Shown here: one piece after another, positions 13,247 through 20,183 of the stretch
Layout: each line of letters begins with the position of its first letter
Numbering within the stretch: position 1 is the stretch's first letter
Source: Halobacteriales archaeon
Lineage (GTDB): Archaea; Thermoplasmatota; E2; JACPAO01; JAHFTW01
DNA: 22,366 nucleotides
Assembly: GCA_020201445.1 (NCBI GenBank)
Contig: JAIVGU010000189.1
Coordinates: 1-22,366 of the forward strand
Direction: 5' to 3'
Program-made: the position numbers and the translations under genes
The notes under the pieces: model-generated
Database searches by the model: none
What the model was told of the DNA's origin: nothing
The model's input: the letters and a program-made list of their open reading frames with translations, nothing else

Positions 13247-14161
13247 ATGCCGACCCTGGAGAACCGCAGCCGCGACCTGACCCCCCTCAAGCAGGGCCTC
13301 AACTTCTTCGTGGACGCCACGGACGGCAGCGACCTCAACTCGGGCCTCTACCCCGGCCAAGCGGTCGAGACCTTCGAGCAGGTCGTCGCCAACATCGAGG
13401 ACCGCATCGCCAAGGGGCAGCGCGTCACCGGCCTCCACATCGAGCCCGGCGACTACGACGAGAACGTGGTCATCCCCCGCAGCATCGAGCGCCTCACCAT
13501 CACCGGCCGGGGCGGACCCGGCAGCGTCAGCGTGAACGCCGTCGGCGCCAACGCGGACGCCATCACCGTCCACGGCCGCGATGTCCGCCTGGAGAACATC
13601 AACGGCGCGGGCACCGGCACCGGAGCGGGCCTGGTCGTGACCGGCCGCCGCTTCTCGGCGGACGCCTGGTGCAAGTTGGAGAACCAGGACGGCACCGGCA
13701 AGGCGCTCGTCCTCGGCCCCGGCCTCGTCGCCGACATCAACGCGGGCCTCGCCGACAAGGGCGACTTTGCCCGTTTCGAGGGCACTCTGTTCGCCTACGC
13801 CGCGCAAGCCGTCGTCCTCCAGGGCAGCGACTACGGCGCGAGCGGCCAGAACGAGTTCATGGGGTGCCGGAGCCTCGGCATCACGGGCGCGCACTTCGCC
13901 GAGGCGCACCTCGCGGGCGGCGCGGCCTCCCTGCACTACAGGGACCTCCGCATCAAGGGCCACTCGTTCGAGTTCGGCACCGACGACGACGGCGTGGTCA
14001 TCAACCCCACGCGGTTCCTGGACCTCAACGACGACAACGGGAACCAGGGCAAGGTGGAGGACTCGTCGTTCCCGGTCGCCAAGGCGGGCGCGCAGAACGT
14101 GGTCTCTACGCTCCTGGTGGGTGTGGGGAACCACTTCACGGACGGCGACGCGGCGTTCTAG
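13247..14161 (+). CDS. Right-handed beta-helix (pectate-lyase-fold) protein
   Basis: The 304-residue product opens with FFVDATDGSDLNSGLYPGQA, the DUF1565-like start of many parallel beta-helix proteins. It then shows repeated short strands and turns (LHIEPGDYDENVVIP, LTITGRGG, DAITVHGRDVRLENI, AVVLQG, NEFMGCRSLGITG). Such folds form phage tail spikes, capsid decorations or polysaccharide-degrading enzymes. No catalytic residues can be identified by eye. Its position between the terminase genes rather than with tail genes is unusual. GAGG lies about 8 bases before ATG 13247. The first 15 residues may be a particle-anchoring peptide. Confidence 0.75.
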   Translation: MPTLENRSRDLTPLKQGLNFFVDATDGSDLNSGLYPGQAVETFEQVVANIEDRIAKGQRVTGLHIEPGDYDENVVIPRSIERLTITGRGGPGSVSVNAVGANADAITVHGRDVRLENINGAGTGTGAGLVVTGRRFSADAWCKLENQDGTGKALVLGPGLVADINAGLADKGDFARFEGTLFAYAAQAVVLQGSDYGASGQNEFMGCRSLGITGAHFAEAHLAGGAASLHYRDLRIKGHSFEFGTDDDGVVINPTRFLDLNDDNGNQGKVEDSSFPVAKAGAQNVVSTLLVGVGNHFTDGDAAF

Positions 14162-14206
14162 GCTTCGGGTCGAAGCGTCTAAGGCACGATGCGCGCTCCT
14201 CGCTGC

Positions 14207-14428
14207 ATGACGTTCAGCGTCACCCCTGTCCCCTCCGCCACCCTGACCATCACCGCCGCCGCCAGCACGGGCGGCGACGGCTCGACCTCGACGGTCGCCA
14301 TCACCCACGCCGTCACCGGCTGGGTCCAGGGCTCCCTCATGGTGTTCGCCTACTGCGCGGACCCGTCGAGCGCCGAGGCCATCCGCAGCCTCCTCCAGGC
14401 CGCCGAGAACGTGAAGCCCCTGCTCTAG
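14207..14428 (+). CDS. Small beta-rich protein (73 aa), unknown
   Basis: The product has alternating Ser/Thr/Val strands (FSVTPVPSATLTITAAAS, STSTVAITHAV) and a short C-terminal helix. It could be a decoration or companion of the beta-helix protein just upstream. ATG 14207 is chosen for the protein-like N-terminus; ATG 14189 would add six residues. Neither has a strong ribosome binding site. Confidence 0.55.
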   Translation: MTFSVTPVPSATLTITAAASTGGDGSTSTVAITHAVTGWVQGSLMVFAYCADPSSAEAIRSLLQAAENVKPLL

Positions 14429-14438
14429 GCGGCTGGGC

Positions 14439-14594
14439 ATGGACGACGCGGCGTGGCCGCGCAGGAGCATCGTGGGCGGCCCTCGTCGCCGTGGCCGCCG
14501 CGTCACGCTGCCCGCCGCTGCCACGCGCATCCGTGACGCCCTCACCGCCCTCCTCGCGCTCCGCCGCCGCCCACCCGGAGCCACCCCCGCATGA
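14439..14594 (+). CDS. Small Arg-rich protein (51 aa)
   Basis: The frame runs from ATG 14439 into an ATGA overlap with the terminase gene. The product is strongly basic, with a short helical LTALLALRRR segment. Some Arg/Pro-rich character resembles a shadow frame, but there is no competing gene and the overlap is exact. Confidence 0.45.
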   Translation: MDDAAWPRRSIVGGPRRRGRRVTLPAAATRIRDALTALLALRRRPPGATPA

Positions 14595-16039
14595 CACTCG
14601 CCACGCTCGGCACCACGCCCCTGCTGGACGACGACCTCATGCGCCACCTGGTCAAGACCGAGGACATCGGCACCCTCGTCCAGGGCCTCTTCGGCTACGA
14701 CCTCTCGCCCGGCCAGGAGCGCATCGCCAGCACCGTTGCCTTCCCACGGGGCCGCGAGCGCGTCACCGTCCTCGCCCCCACGCGCTACGGCAAGACCCGC
14801 TCGTTCAGCCTCGGCCTCGCCACCCGCTTCCTCGTGGACCCCAAGCCGCTCGTCGTGGAGGCAATCGGCCCCTTGGAGGAGCAGGCCCAGATTCTCCGGG
14901 GCTACATGGCCCACGCCATCATCCGCCAGCCTCTCCTCGGCGCGATGGTGGACAGCCGAGGCGGCAGCACCGTCGAGGCGCTCAAGAAGGAGGTGTCGCA
15001 CAAGCGCATCACGTTCACGGACGGCAAGCAGTTCACCGTCCGCACCGCGCAGGGCGACGCCGACCGCCTCATGGGGTCGGGCGGCGACATCATCGCCAAG
15101 GACGAGGCGTGCCTCATCAGCCCGGAGGCCGACGCGAAGATTGCGCGTATGCTCGGCGACTCTCCGGAGGCGGAACTCTACGAGTTGGCGAACCCGTGGC
15201 ACCGCGAAAACGCCTTCTTCAAGCACACGCAGGACCCCTCCTTCACGAACATCCACATCCCCATCGAGCAGGCGCTCGCGGAGGGCCGCATCGACCCCCG
15301 CCACCTCGCCGACATGAGGCGCGACATGGCGCCCACCATGTATCAGGTCCTCTACCTCTCGCAGTTCCCCGACATCGCCGAGGACCAACTTATCCCGTGG
15401 GGGTGGATTCAGCGCGCCGTCCGTGCGACGCCGCCGGGCAAGCCCAGGTGGTCGCCGCCCGCTGGGCAGGGGTGGCGTAGGCAGGCGGGCGCTGACATCG
15501 CGGAGGGCGGCCTGGACAAGACCGTCGTGGCGCGCGGGTGGCGCCGCTTCGAGGAGAAGCGCCTCGTCGTCCTGTCGTGGAGGTCTTGGCAGATTGCGGA
15601 CACGATGGAGACCGCCACCCGCATCGACGCGGAACTGGAGGCGGACGAGACCGTGGCGGTGGACGAGAACGGTGTCGGGAAGGGCGTCGCCGACTACTTG
15701 CGCCGCATGGGTCGCACCGTGTTCGGGTTCAAGGGCGGCAGGAAGGCCAGGAACCCGGAGCGGTTCTTCAACGCCACGAGCGAGGCGCTGTGGTTGCTCC
15801 GGCGCGGCATGGAGGAGGACCTCGTTGAACTCCATGACCCACCGCAAGCGGTTATGACGGACCTGACGAAGTGGCGCTGGAAGGTGGTGGGCGGGCGCAT
15901 CAAGGTCGAGGTGGAGGGCGGGAAGGAGGGCGGGAACTCGCCGGACCACGGGGACGCCTTAGCGATGATGAACTACTCGGAGGCGGGCGGGGAGCGTGGC
16001 AGGCGGATTCAGGGTCGTGACCCGTTGGGGATGCGCTGA
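14591..16039 (+). CDS. terL: Terminase large subunit (packaging ATPase/nuclease)
   Basis: The 482-residue product drives DNA into the procapsid and cuts it. The ATPase half has a P-loop LAPTRYGKT (K68), a Walker B-like strand DIIAKDEA (D171-E172) and a coupling motif ELANPWH (near 198-204). The nuclease half has the RNase H-fold acidic residues: D302 in AGADIAEGG, D358 in VAVDEN, and an Asp in HGDALAMM near residue 455. The length is typical. The A-P-T-R-Y start of the P-loop deviates from the strict GxxxxGKT form, as often in terminases. It starts at ATG 14591 in an ATGA overlap. The TerS-like gene is 3.2 kb upstream. Confidence 0.93.
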   Translation: MTLATLGTTPLLDDDLMRHLVKTEDIGTLVQGLFGYDLSPGQERIASTVAFPRGRERVTVLAPTRYGKTRSFSLGLATRFLVDPKPLVVEAIGPLEEQAQILRGYMAHAIIRQPLLGAMVDSRGGSTVEALKKEVSHKRITFTDGKQFTVRTAQGDADRLMGSGGDIIAKDEACLISPEADAKIARMLGDSPEAELYELANPWHRENAFFKHTQDPSFTNIHIPIEQALAEGRIDPRHLADMRRDMAPTMYQVLYLSQFPDIAEDQLIPWGWIQRAVRATPPGKPRWSPPAGQGWRRQAGADIAEGGLDKTVVARGWRRFEEKRLVVLSWRSWQIADTMETATRIDAELEADETVAVDENGVGKGVADYLRRMGRTVFGFKGGRKARNPERFFNATSEALWLLRRGMEEDLVELHDPPQAVMTDLTKWRWKVVGGRIKVEVEGGKEGGNSPDHGDALAMMNYSEAGGERGRRIQGRDPLGMR

Positions 16040-16050
16040 GAACCATCATG

Positions 16051-16075
16051 GAAAGTTAATATATTTGCCACGACT
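16051..16075 (+). promoter_or_regulatory. Promoter P5 (BRE/TATA-like)
   Basis: GAAAG (16051-16055) is followed by TTAATATATTT (16056-16066) and CACGACT (16069-16075). It aligns with P1 without gaps, but the TATA core itself differs while everything downstream is nearly identical. It would drive the membrane-protein gene at 16100 and the genes behind it. Confidence 0.65.
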
Positions 16076-16104
16076 ACAGGAGGGGTGGTGACACACACCA
16101 TGCA
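16067..16104 (+). repeat. Promoter-proximal leader, copy 2
   Basis: This copy matches 39-76 at 37 of 38 positions, covering the end of the promoter, AGGAGG, GGTGA and the start codon of the first gene. In both copies an in-frame GTG sits 12 bases before the ATG, so translation from GTG would give both proteins the same MTHTM-type N-terminus. Confidence 0.85.
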
Positions 16105-16432
16105 CCTGAACCCCCGCCTCCGCGACGCCCTCCTCGTCCTCCTTGCCCTCTGGCTCGGCGCCTACGTCCACGAATCCATCCACAGCGTCCAGTCCGCCGC
16201 CCTCGGCAACGGCTGGAGCGTCCCCTACCTCCGCCCCATGCCCTTCCCCTCCGACTGTCCCCCCGAGTGGCTCGGCTGCACCGACATCGGCGAGGGCGCC
16301 CACACCTCCTTCTGGACCGGCGAGGGCGTGGCCTACCTGGTCGAGGCCATCGTGACATCGCTCTACACCTACATCTTCCTGACCATGAAGCGCAAGCCCA
16401 AGGAGGCCACGGATGCCGACGCCGCCGAGTGA
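16100..16432 (+). CDS. Small membrane protein with HExxH motif
   Basis: The 110-residue product has a first hydrophobic segment (about 9-23) running straight into H24-E25-S-I-H28, a zinc-metallopeptidase signature. An exposed Pro/Cys-rich loop (42-72, with C53 and C60) follows, then a second membrane segment (about 76-96) and a basic, charged tail. HExxH at the edge of a membrane helix recalls site-2-type intramembrane proteases, but this protein is far shorter and a third zinc ligand is not obvious. It could be a lysis, entry or host-modifying factor, or the motif could be chance. ATG 16100 is chosen (GGTGA 16087-16091); GTG 16085 or 16088 are alternatives. Confidence 0.7.
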   Translation: MHLNPRLRDALLVLLALWLGAYVHESIHSVQSAALGNGWSVPYLRPMPFPSDCPPEWLGCTDIGEGAHTSFWTGEGVAYLVEAIVTSLYTYIFLTMKRKPKEATDADAAE

Positions 16433-16868
16433 CTTCCTCGACCGCTGGAACGCCCTCCGCGCCATGAGCGACGAGGACCTCCGCTCCGCCTACCGTGCGA
16501 GCCTGGACGAGCGCCACCGCCTCGACCCCACCACCATGCCAGCGGGCCTCATCGACGCCAACCTGCGCGCCTTCGACACCCTCCTCAAGAACGGCCGGAG
16601 CCGCGAGGGCATGGTCGGCTTCGTGCGGGCGAGCGAGCAGGTTGCCCTCCGCAAGCGTGAGCGCCTCGCCCGCGAGCAGCAGACCGGGGGGGGTCGGCGA
16701 TGCCTGACCCGAAGGACCTGGCGACCCGGTGCGCCGAAGCGGCAGCGGGCTTCATCCTCGCCAACCGCAAGGGCCTCGCCGACCCCAGCCTCGCCGCCGT
16801 CTGGGCGGAGGCCATCCGCCGCGAGGTCCACCTCGCGGCCACGCCGCGCCCGCCGCCGGGCTGCGTGA
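16413..16868 (+). CDS. Hypothetical protein with probable frameshift at a G8 run
   Basis: GGAGG seven bases before ATG 16413 gives a clear start, overlapping the previous gene by 20 bases. The first 91 residues are protein-like, with DFLDRWNALRAMSDEDLRSA and EGMVGFVRASEQVALRKRERLA. After the run of eight G (16686-16693) the frame becomes an Arg/Ser/Pro-rich shadow of the next gene. With seven G the protein would instead end at the TGA at 16705-16707 after 97 residues, overlapping the next start, as is usual here. A sequencing error, a mutation or slippage could explain it. Family unknown. Confidence 0.6.
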   Translation: MPTPPSDFLDRWNALRAMSDEDLRSAYRASLDERHRLDPTTMPAGLIDANLRAFDTLLKNGRSREGMVGFVRASEQVALRKRERLAREQQTGGGRRCLTRRTWRPGAPKRQRASSSPTARASPTPASPPSGRRPSAARSTSRPRRARRRAA

Positions 16869-17011
16869 AGTGCGGCGCCGCGCCGGAGGGCACCCTCACG
16901 AACGTCACGACCGGCAAGCCGGAGGCGTTCTGCCGGGAGTGCGCGGTGCGCGCCATCGACGCGGGCTCGCACGGCCAAGACCGTCCGCTCCACGGAGACC
17001 CGGCGGCATGA
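16700..17011 (+). CDS. Zinc-ribbon protein (103 aa)
   Basis: The product has a helical N-terminal half and a zinc ribbon, C55-x2-C58 and C78-x2-C81, with a beta-hairpin-like spacer between. This suggests nucleic-acid or protein binding. The G8 run at 16686-16693 sits where its ribosome binding site should be. It ends in an ATGA overlap with the next gene. Confidence 0.65.
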   Translation: MPDPKDLATRCAEAAAGFILANRKGLADPSLAAVWAEAIRREVHLAATPRPPPGCVKCGAAPEGTLTNVTTGKPEAFCRECAVRAIDAGSHGQDRPLHGDPAA

Positions 17012-17232
17012 GCGCCGACGACCGTAGCCAGCACCAGGAGCAATGTGGCAAGGTTGGATGGTGTGTTTGGGGCGCGAAGGACTGTCCGGCGCGCGAGGTT
17101 CCGTGGTGGCGCCCCTTCGCCCTCGCTGCCTGCTCCGCTGCGGGCTGGATGCGAGAGGAGGCCCGCATCTGGGGCCGCCTGTTCAAGGCCGTCTTTGAGG
17201 CCCTGTTCGGCGGAACCAAGTCGAAGAAGTGA
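17008..17232 (+). CDS. Small Cys/Trp-rich protein (74 aa)
   Basis: ATG 17008 overlaps the previous stop as ATGA. The product has C13, C19, C26 and several Trp in its first 40 residues, then an amphipathic helix with ARIWGRLFKAVFEALFGG and a basic end. The helix could associate with membranes. Some codons (GTT, TGT, CCG) are less biased than in neighbours. Unknown family. Confidence 0.6.
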   Translation: MSADDRSQHQEQCGKVGWCVWGAKDCPAREVPWWRPFALAACSAAGWMREEARIWGRLFKAVFEALFGGTKSKK

Positions 17233-17257
17233 AGCACCTCCCAACCAGTCACCCCAC

Positions 17258-17325
17258 GGCGCTCGGGCCAACAGCATCAAGGGGAGCCGGGACCCGAGCG
17301 CCCGGTGTGTGTAGCCCGGCTCCCC
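17258..17325 (+). ncRNA. H-type pseudoknot in portal leader
   Basis: Two perfect helices interleave. GGCGCTCGGG (17258-17267) pairs with CCCGAGCGCC (17293-17302), 10 bp. GGGGAGCCGGG (17281-17291) pairs with CCCGGCTCCCC (17315-17325), 11 bp. The order A-B-A'-B' with connectors of 13, 1 and 12 bases is that of an H-type pseudoknot, with loops long enough to cross each helix. Alternatively the two stems may be mutually exclusive states of a switch. It lies between the stop at 17232 and portal ATG 17370. Confidence 0.7.
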
Positions 17326-17369
17326 TCCAACTCGCAGCCCTTTTCACAAGGGACAGGCATCGAGGCCCC

Positions 17370-18695
17370 ATGCAGGCGGCCACGCCCGAGCAGGTCCGCG
17401 CGGGCATCGAGCGCAACGACGACGGCAAGCCCGAGCGCGCCGTCAGCCTCCGCCGCGCCACCGAAGCCGCCCGCCGAGGCGCGCAGGCCGCCGCCCGCAA
17501 CGGCGCCGCCCGCCTCGACTGGCGGACCTGCGAGGCCATCGTCAAGCAGGAGCCGTTCATCGAGCGGTGCATCACGAAACAGACCGGCGACCTCGTGAAG
17601 CACGGTTTCAAGGTGGTCAAGAGGGGAACGGAGGAAGTCCACCCCGACGACGACCTGGTGCAGGCGTGGCTCGCCGACTCGGAGGCGTTCAGCCGCGTCC
17701 GGCAGGCCCTCGTCTATGCCCACGTTCACCGCATCGGCGGCCTCATGGAAATCGAGTGGGACGACGACGGCGCCCCCGACACGCCGGTCTCCGAGTCGGC
17801 CGTGCCCGTCGCGGCCCATATCATCGACCCCGTGGGCATCCGCTTCGAGAAGGGCCGCAAGGGCGCGGAGAAGGGCGTGGAGTTCCTCGTGCAGGAACGC
17901 TACGGCGAGAAGCCCGTGGTCCTGCACCCCGACCGCTACGCCCGCTTCCACTTCCACTTCCTCGGCGAGCCCTTCAGCAGCGTCGAGGTGGCGTATCACG
18001 CCTGCATGGCGAAGGTGAAGGGCGACCAGGGCACCGGGGAGTTCGTGTTCAATGCCGGGCAACCCAAGGTCCACGCCATCGTCAAGGAGGCCAAGCCGGG
18101 CGAGATTGAGGACACAATTGAGATGGTGAACTCGCCCGACTTCGTGCGCGGCTACGTCACCGACGAGCGCACCACGTTCACGCAACTCAACCCCGTCGGC
18201 TTCGACCCCACCCCTTTCTATGCCGAATGGAAGGGCTCCGCCGCCGCTGCCGTCGGCGTCCCGGTCGCGCTCGCGGAGGGCGTCCAGGCGGGCGCGGTGA
18301 CGGGCTCGGAGACCAACCTCGCCGACTACCACTCGGACCTCCGCCTGGTCGAGGTGGTGCTGCTCCAGCCGTTCTTCAAGCGCCTCATCAAGGGGCTCCT
18401 GGGCGCGGTGGACTTCGACATCCGGTGGAACGACCCGCCGACGCTGCCGACCGTGGAGTCCTCGCAGCGGCGCGAGAAGGCCGCCGCGCTCAACCAGTTC
18501 ATCGCGGCCGGGCTCACGAAGGAGGCCGCCGCCCGCGAGGCGGGCTTGAAGTTGTCGCCCGACGACTTCGAGCCGGATGCGCCCGTGCTGCCGCCGGTCG
18601 AGCCAGGCCCCGGTGGCGCTCCGCCGCGCGAGACCGTGCCGCGCGTCGTGCCGCCCGGCGCGCAGCCGCCCGCGCCCGCCCCGGCTGCGGCCTGA
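17370..18695 (+). CDS. Phage portal protein
   Basis: The 441-residue product fits the portal: the dodecameric ring at the capsid vertex through which DNA passes. Portal-like features are the N-terminal ARLDWRTCEAIVKQEPFIERCI, a central beta-rich crown with AAHIIDPVGIRFEKGR and DRYARFHFHFLGEPF, and the typical VGVPVALAEGVQAGAVTGSETNLADYHSD block before a long helix and ADFDIRWNDPP-type segment. The C-terminus is Pro/Ala-rich. It resembles DUF1073/DUF935-type portals. ATG 17370 with GAGG just upstream is preferred to GTG 17229, which would put the pseudoknot inside coding sequence. Its neighbours are the minor head gene and, across an island, the terminase. Confidence 0.85.
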   Translation: MQAATPEQVRAGIERNDDGKPERAVSLRRATEAARRGAQAAARNGAARLDWRTCEAIVKQEPFIERCITKQTGDLVKHGFKVVKRGTEEVHPDDDLVQAWLADSEAFSRVRQALVYAHVHRIGGLMEIEWDDDGAPDTPVSESAVPVAAHIIDPVGIRFEKGRKGAEKGVEFLVQERYGEKPVVLHPDRYARFHFHFLGEPFSSVEVAYHACMAKVKGDQGTGEFVFNAGQPKVHAIVKEAKPGEIEDTIEMVNSPDFVRGYVTDERTTFTQLNPVGFDPTPFYAEWKGSAAAAVGVPVALAEGVQAGAVTGSETNLADYHSDLRLVEVVLLQPFFKRLIKGLLGAVDFDIRWNDPPTLPTVESSQRREKAAALNQFIAAGLTKEAAAREAGLKLSPDDFEPDAPVLPPVEPGPGGAPPRETVPRVVPPGAQPPAPAPAAA

Positions 18696-19495
18696 TGCCG
18701 CCGTTCATCCGGCCCCTGGCCGACCGCTTCCAGGTCGAGGCGTGGCTCGCCATCCAGCGGGACCTCCTGAAGGTCGCCCGCATCCTGCACCCGAGGGCCT
18801 ACGGGCTCGGGGCGAAGAAGGCCGAGCAGGAACTCCAAGTCACCGACCTCCTCGACCCACGCGGGCAGGCGTTCACGTTGGAGTTCAACTACCGGAGCAT
18901 CCGGTCCCTGACGGCGCGCACGAGCGTCCTGGTGGAGGACGCGGTGCGCGAGGGCATCCGCGAGGGGCTCGGCGTGGACGACATCGTGAAGCGCATGGAC
19001 CGCCTGCTGGAGGGTCGCGTGGCGACCGTGGCGACCATCGCGCGCACGGAGGCGAACCGCGCCGCGAACTGGGGCCGATTCAACGGGTGGCGCCGCTCCG
19101 GCGTCGTGCGGCGGAAGGAGGCCATCGCCACCTTGGATGACCGTGTGCGCCCCGACCACCTTGAGGCCCACGGCGAGGTCGTGCCGCTCGACGCCGTGTT
19201 CCATGAGGGTGCGGCTGCGGGGAAACTGGCGCCGCCGTGGGACCCGAACTGTCGCTGCACTATCGCGCCCGTGACCGGCCTCTCCGAGCCGGGGCGGGAC
19301 CGCGAGGAGGCGGACACGTTCGCCCGCGAGCAGGGCATCGACCTCGCCGCCAAGCGCCACGCCATCCCTGGCCTCGTCGCCTTCGAGGATGAGTATGCCG
19401 CCGCCCTCGCCCAAGCGTGGCGCGCGGGGAAGGCGCATCTCATCGAGGCGTTCCGCAACGCCAATCAGGGAGCCGTCCCCATCCAGGAGCCATGA
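18695..19495 (+). CDS. Minor head protein, Mu F/SPP1 gp7-like
   Basis: The 266-residue product ends its core in the hallmark of the Mu gpF/SPP1 gp7 family: IARTEANRAANWGRF, then RRKEAIATLDDRVRPDHLEAHGEVV and the closing WDPNCRCTIAPV. These proteins act at the portal during head assembly or DNA delivery. The N-terminal 90 residues are helical. The start is ATG 18695, sharing one base with the portal stop (TGATG). The tail after residue 195 is charged and helical. Confidence 0.88.
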   Translation: MPPFIRPLADRFQVEAWLAIQRDLLKVARILHPRAYGLGAKKAEQELQVTDLLDPRGQAFTLEFNYRSIRSLTARTSVLVEDAVREGIREGLGVDDIVKRMDRLLEGRVATVATIARTEANRAANWGRFNGWRRSGVVRRKEAIATLDDRVRPDHLEAHGEVVPLDAVFHEGAAAGKLAPPWDPNCRCTIAPVTGLSEPGRDREEADTFAREQGIDLAAKRHAIPGLVAFEDEYAAALAQAWRAGKAHLIEAFRNANQGAVPIQEP

Positions 19496-19773
19496 AGCAG
19501 GTCCCCGAGGGCAGCGAGCCGGTGGGCGCGTCGTGCCCAACGTGCGGCGCGGACCTAGTGGCGCCGCCCGGCGACGACGGCGTGGCGTGGTGCCCACGCG
19601 ACGGGTGCGAGGAGACCTCGTTCGGGTTCGTGCGTCACCTGCTCATGGTGGTCAAGCGCCCGAAGCGTGACCCGGAGCAGCCGCCCGCGCCCCTGCCGGT
19701 GCCGGAGGTCCACCCGGTCGAGACCGTGGACGACCTCGTGGACAGCCTCGACGGTGCGCTCGATGTCCTTTGA
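19492..19773 (+). CDS. Small zinc-ribbon protein in head operon (93 aa)
   Basis: The product has C15-x2-C18 and C34-x4-C39, a compact zinc ribbon, then a Pro-rich linker and an acidic C-terminal helix. It starts in an ATGA overlap with the minor head gene and overlaps the next by 11 bases. It may be a late regulator or an assembly factor. Confidence 0.65.
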   Translation: MKQVPEGSEPVGASCPTCGADLVAPPGDDGVAWCPRDGCEETSFGFVRHLLMVVKRPKRDPEQPPAPLPVPEVHPVETVDDLVDSLDGALDVL

Positions 19774-20152
19774 GGTCCGGCTCCCGAAGTCCCTGCGGAA
19801 GGGCTACCGGGCCAAGGAGAAGCGCGACCGCATCCTCCTCGCCGTGAGCCTGGAGGCCGAGCGGCGCGCGAAGTTGAAGGCGCCCGTGAACCACGGCCGC
19901 CTCCGCTCAAGCATCGAGGGCGGCGTGGACGACCAAGGTGGCTTCGTGCGCGCGCAGACCACCTACGCCGCGTTCAACGAGTTCGGCACCATGTCGCGCG
20001 GCGCACAGACCGACCCCGGCCCGACGCCCTCGTGGTATCAGCACAGCGGCAGGCCGGGCGGCTTGGAGGCCACGCCGTTCCTCCGCCCAGCCGTCCAGTC
20101 GATGCGCGGCGCCGACATCGCAGATATCGCGCGCAGCAACTCGCAGGATTGA
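19763..20152 (+). CDS. HK97 gp10-like head-tail/tail completion protein
   Basis: The 129-residue product has the typical order: a long N-terminal helix (RILLAVSLEAERRAKLKAPV), HGRLRSSIEGGV, TTYAAFNEFGT and, near the end, ATPFLRPAVQSM. HK97 gp10-type proteins form the connector-tail junction or tail completion ring. In this virus it comes before the capsid gene, as in some Mu-like orders. ATG 19763 overlaps the previous stop by 11 bases. Confidence 0.8.
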   Translation: MSFEVRLPKSLRKGYRAKEKRDRILLAVSLEAERRAKLKAPVNHGRLRSSIEGGVDDQGGFVRAQTTYAAFNEFGTMSRGAQTDPGPTPSWYQHSGRPGGLEATPFLRPAVQSMRGADIADIARSNSQD

Positions 20153-20183
20153 AGTAGGTCCTTCAGGGTATGAGCGAACGGGG

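Noticed and set aside
12802..15949. Very long frames crossing several genes (892 residues plus strand, 913 residues minus strand)
   Set aside because: They are Arg/His/Gly/Pro- or Val/Ala-rich shadows caused by high GC and run across the recognised beta-helix and terminase genes.
17229..17369. Portal start at GTG 17229
   Set aside because: This would place the pseudoknot inside coding sequence and give a low-complexity N-terminus. ATG 17370 has a GAGG element and a portal-like beginning.
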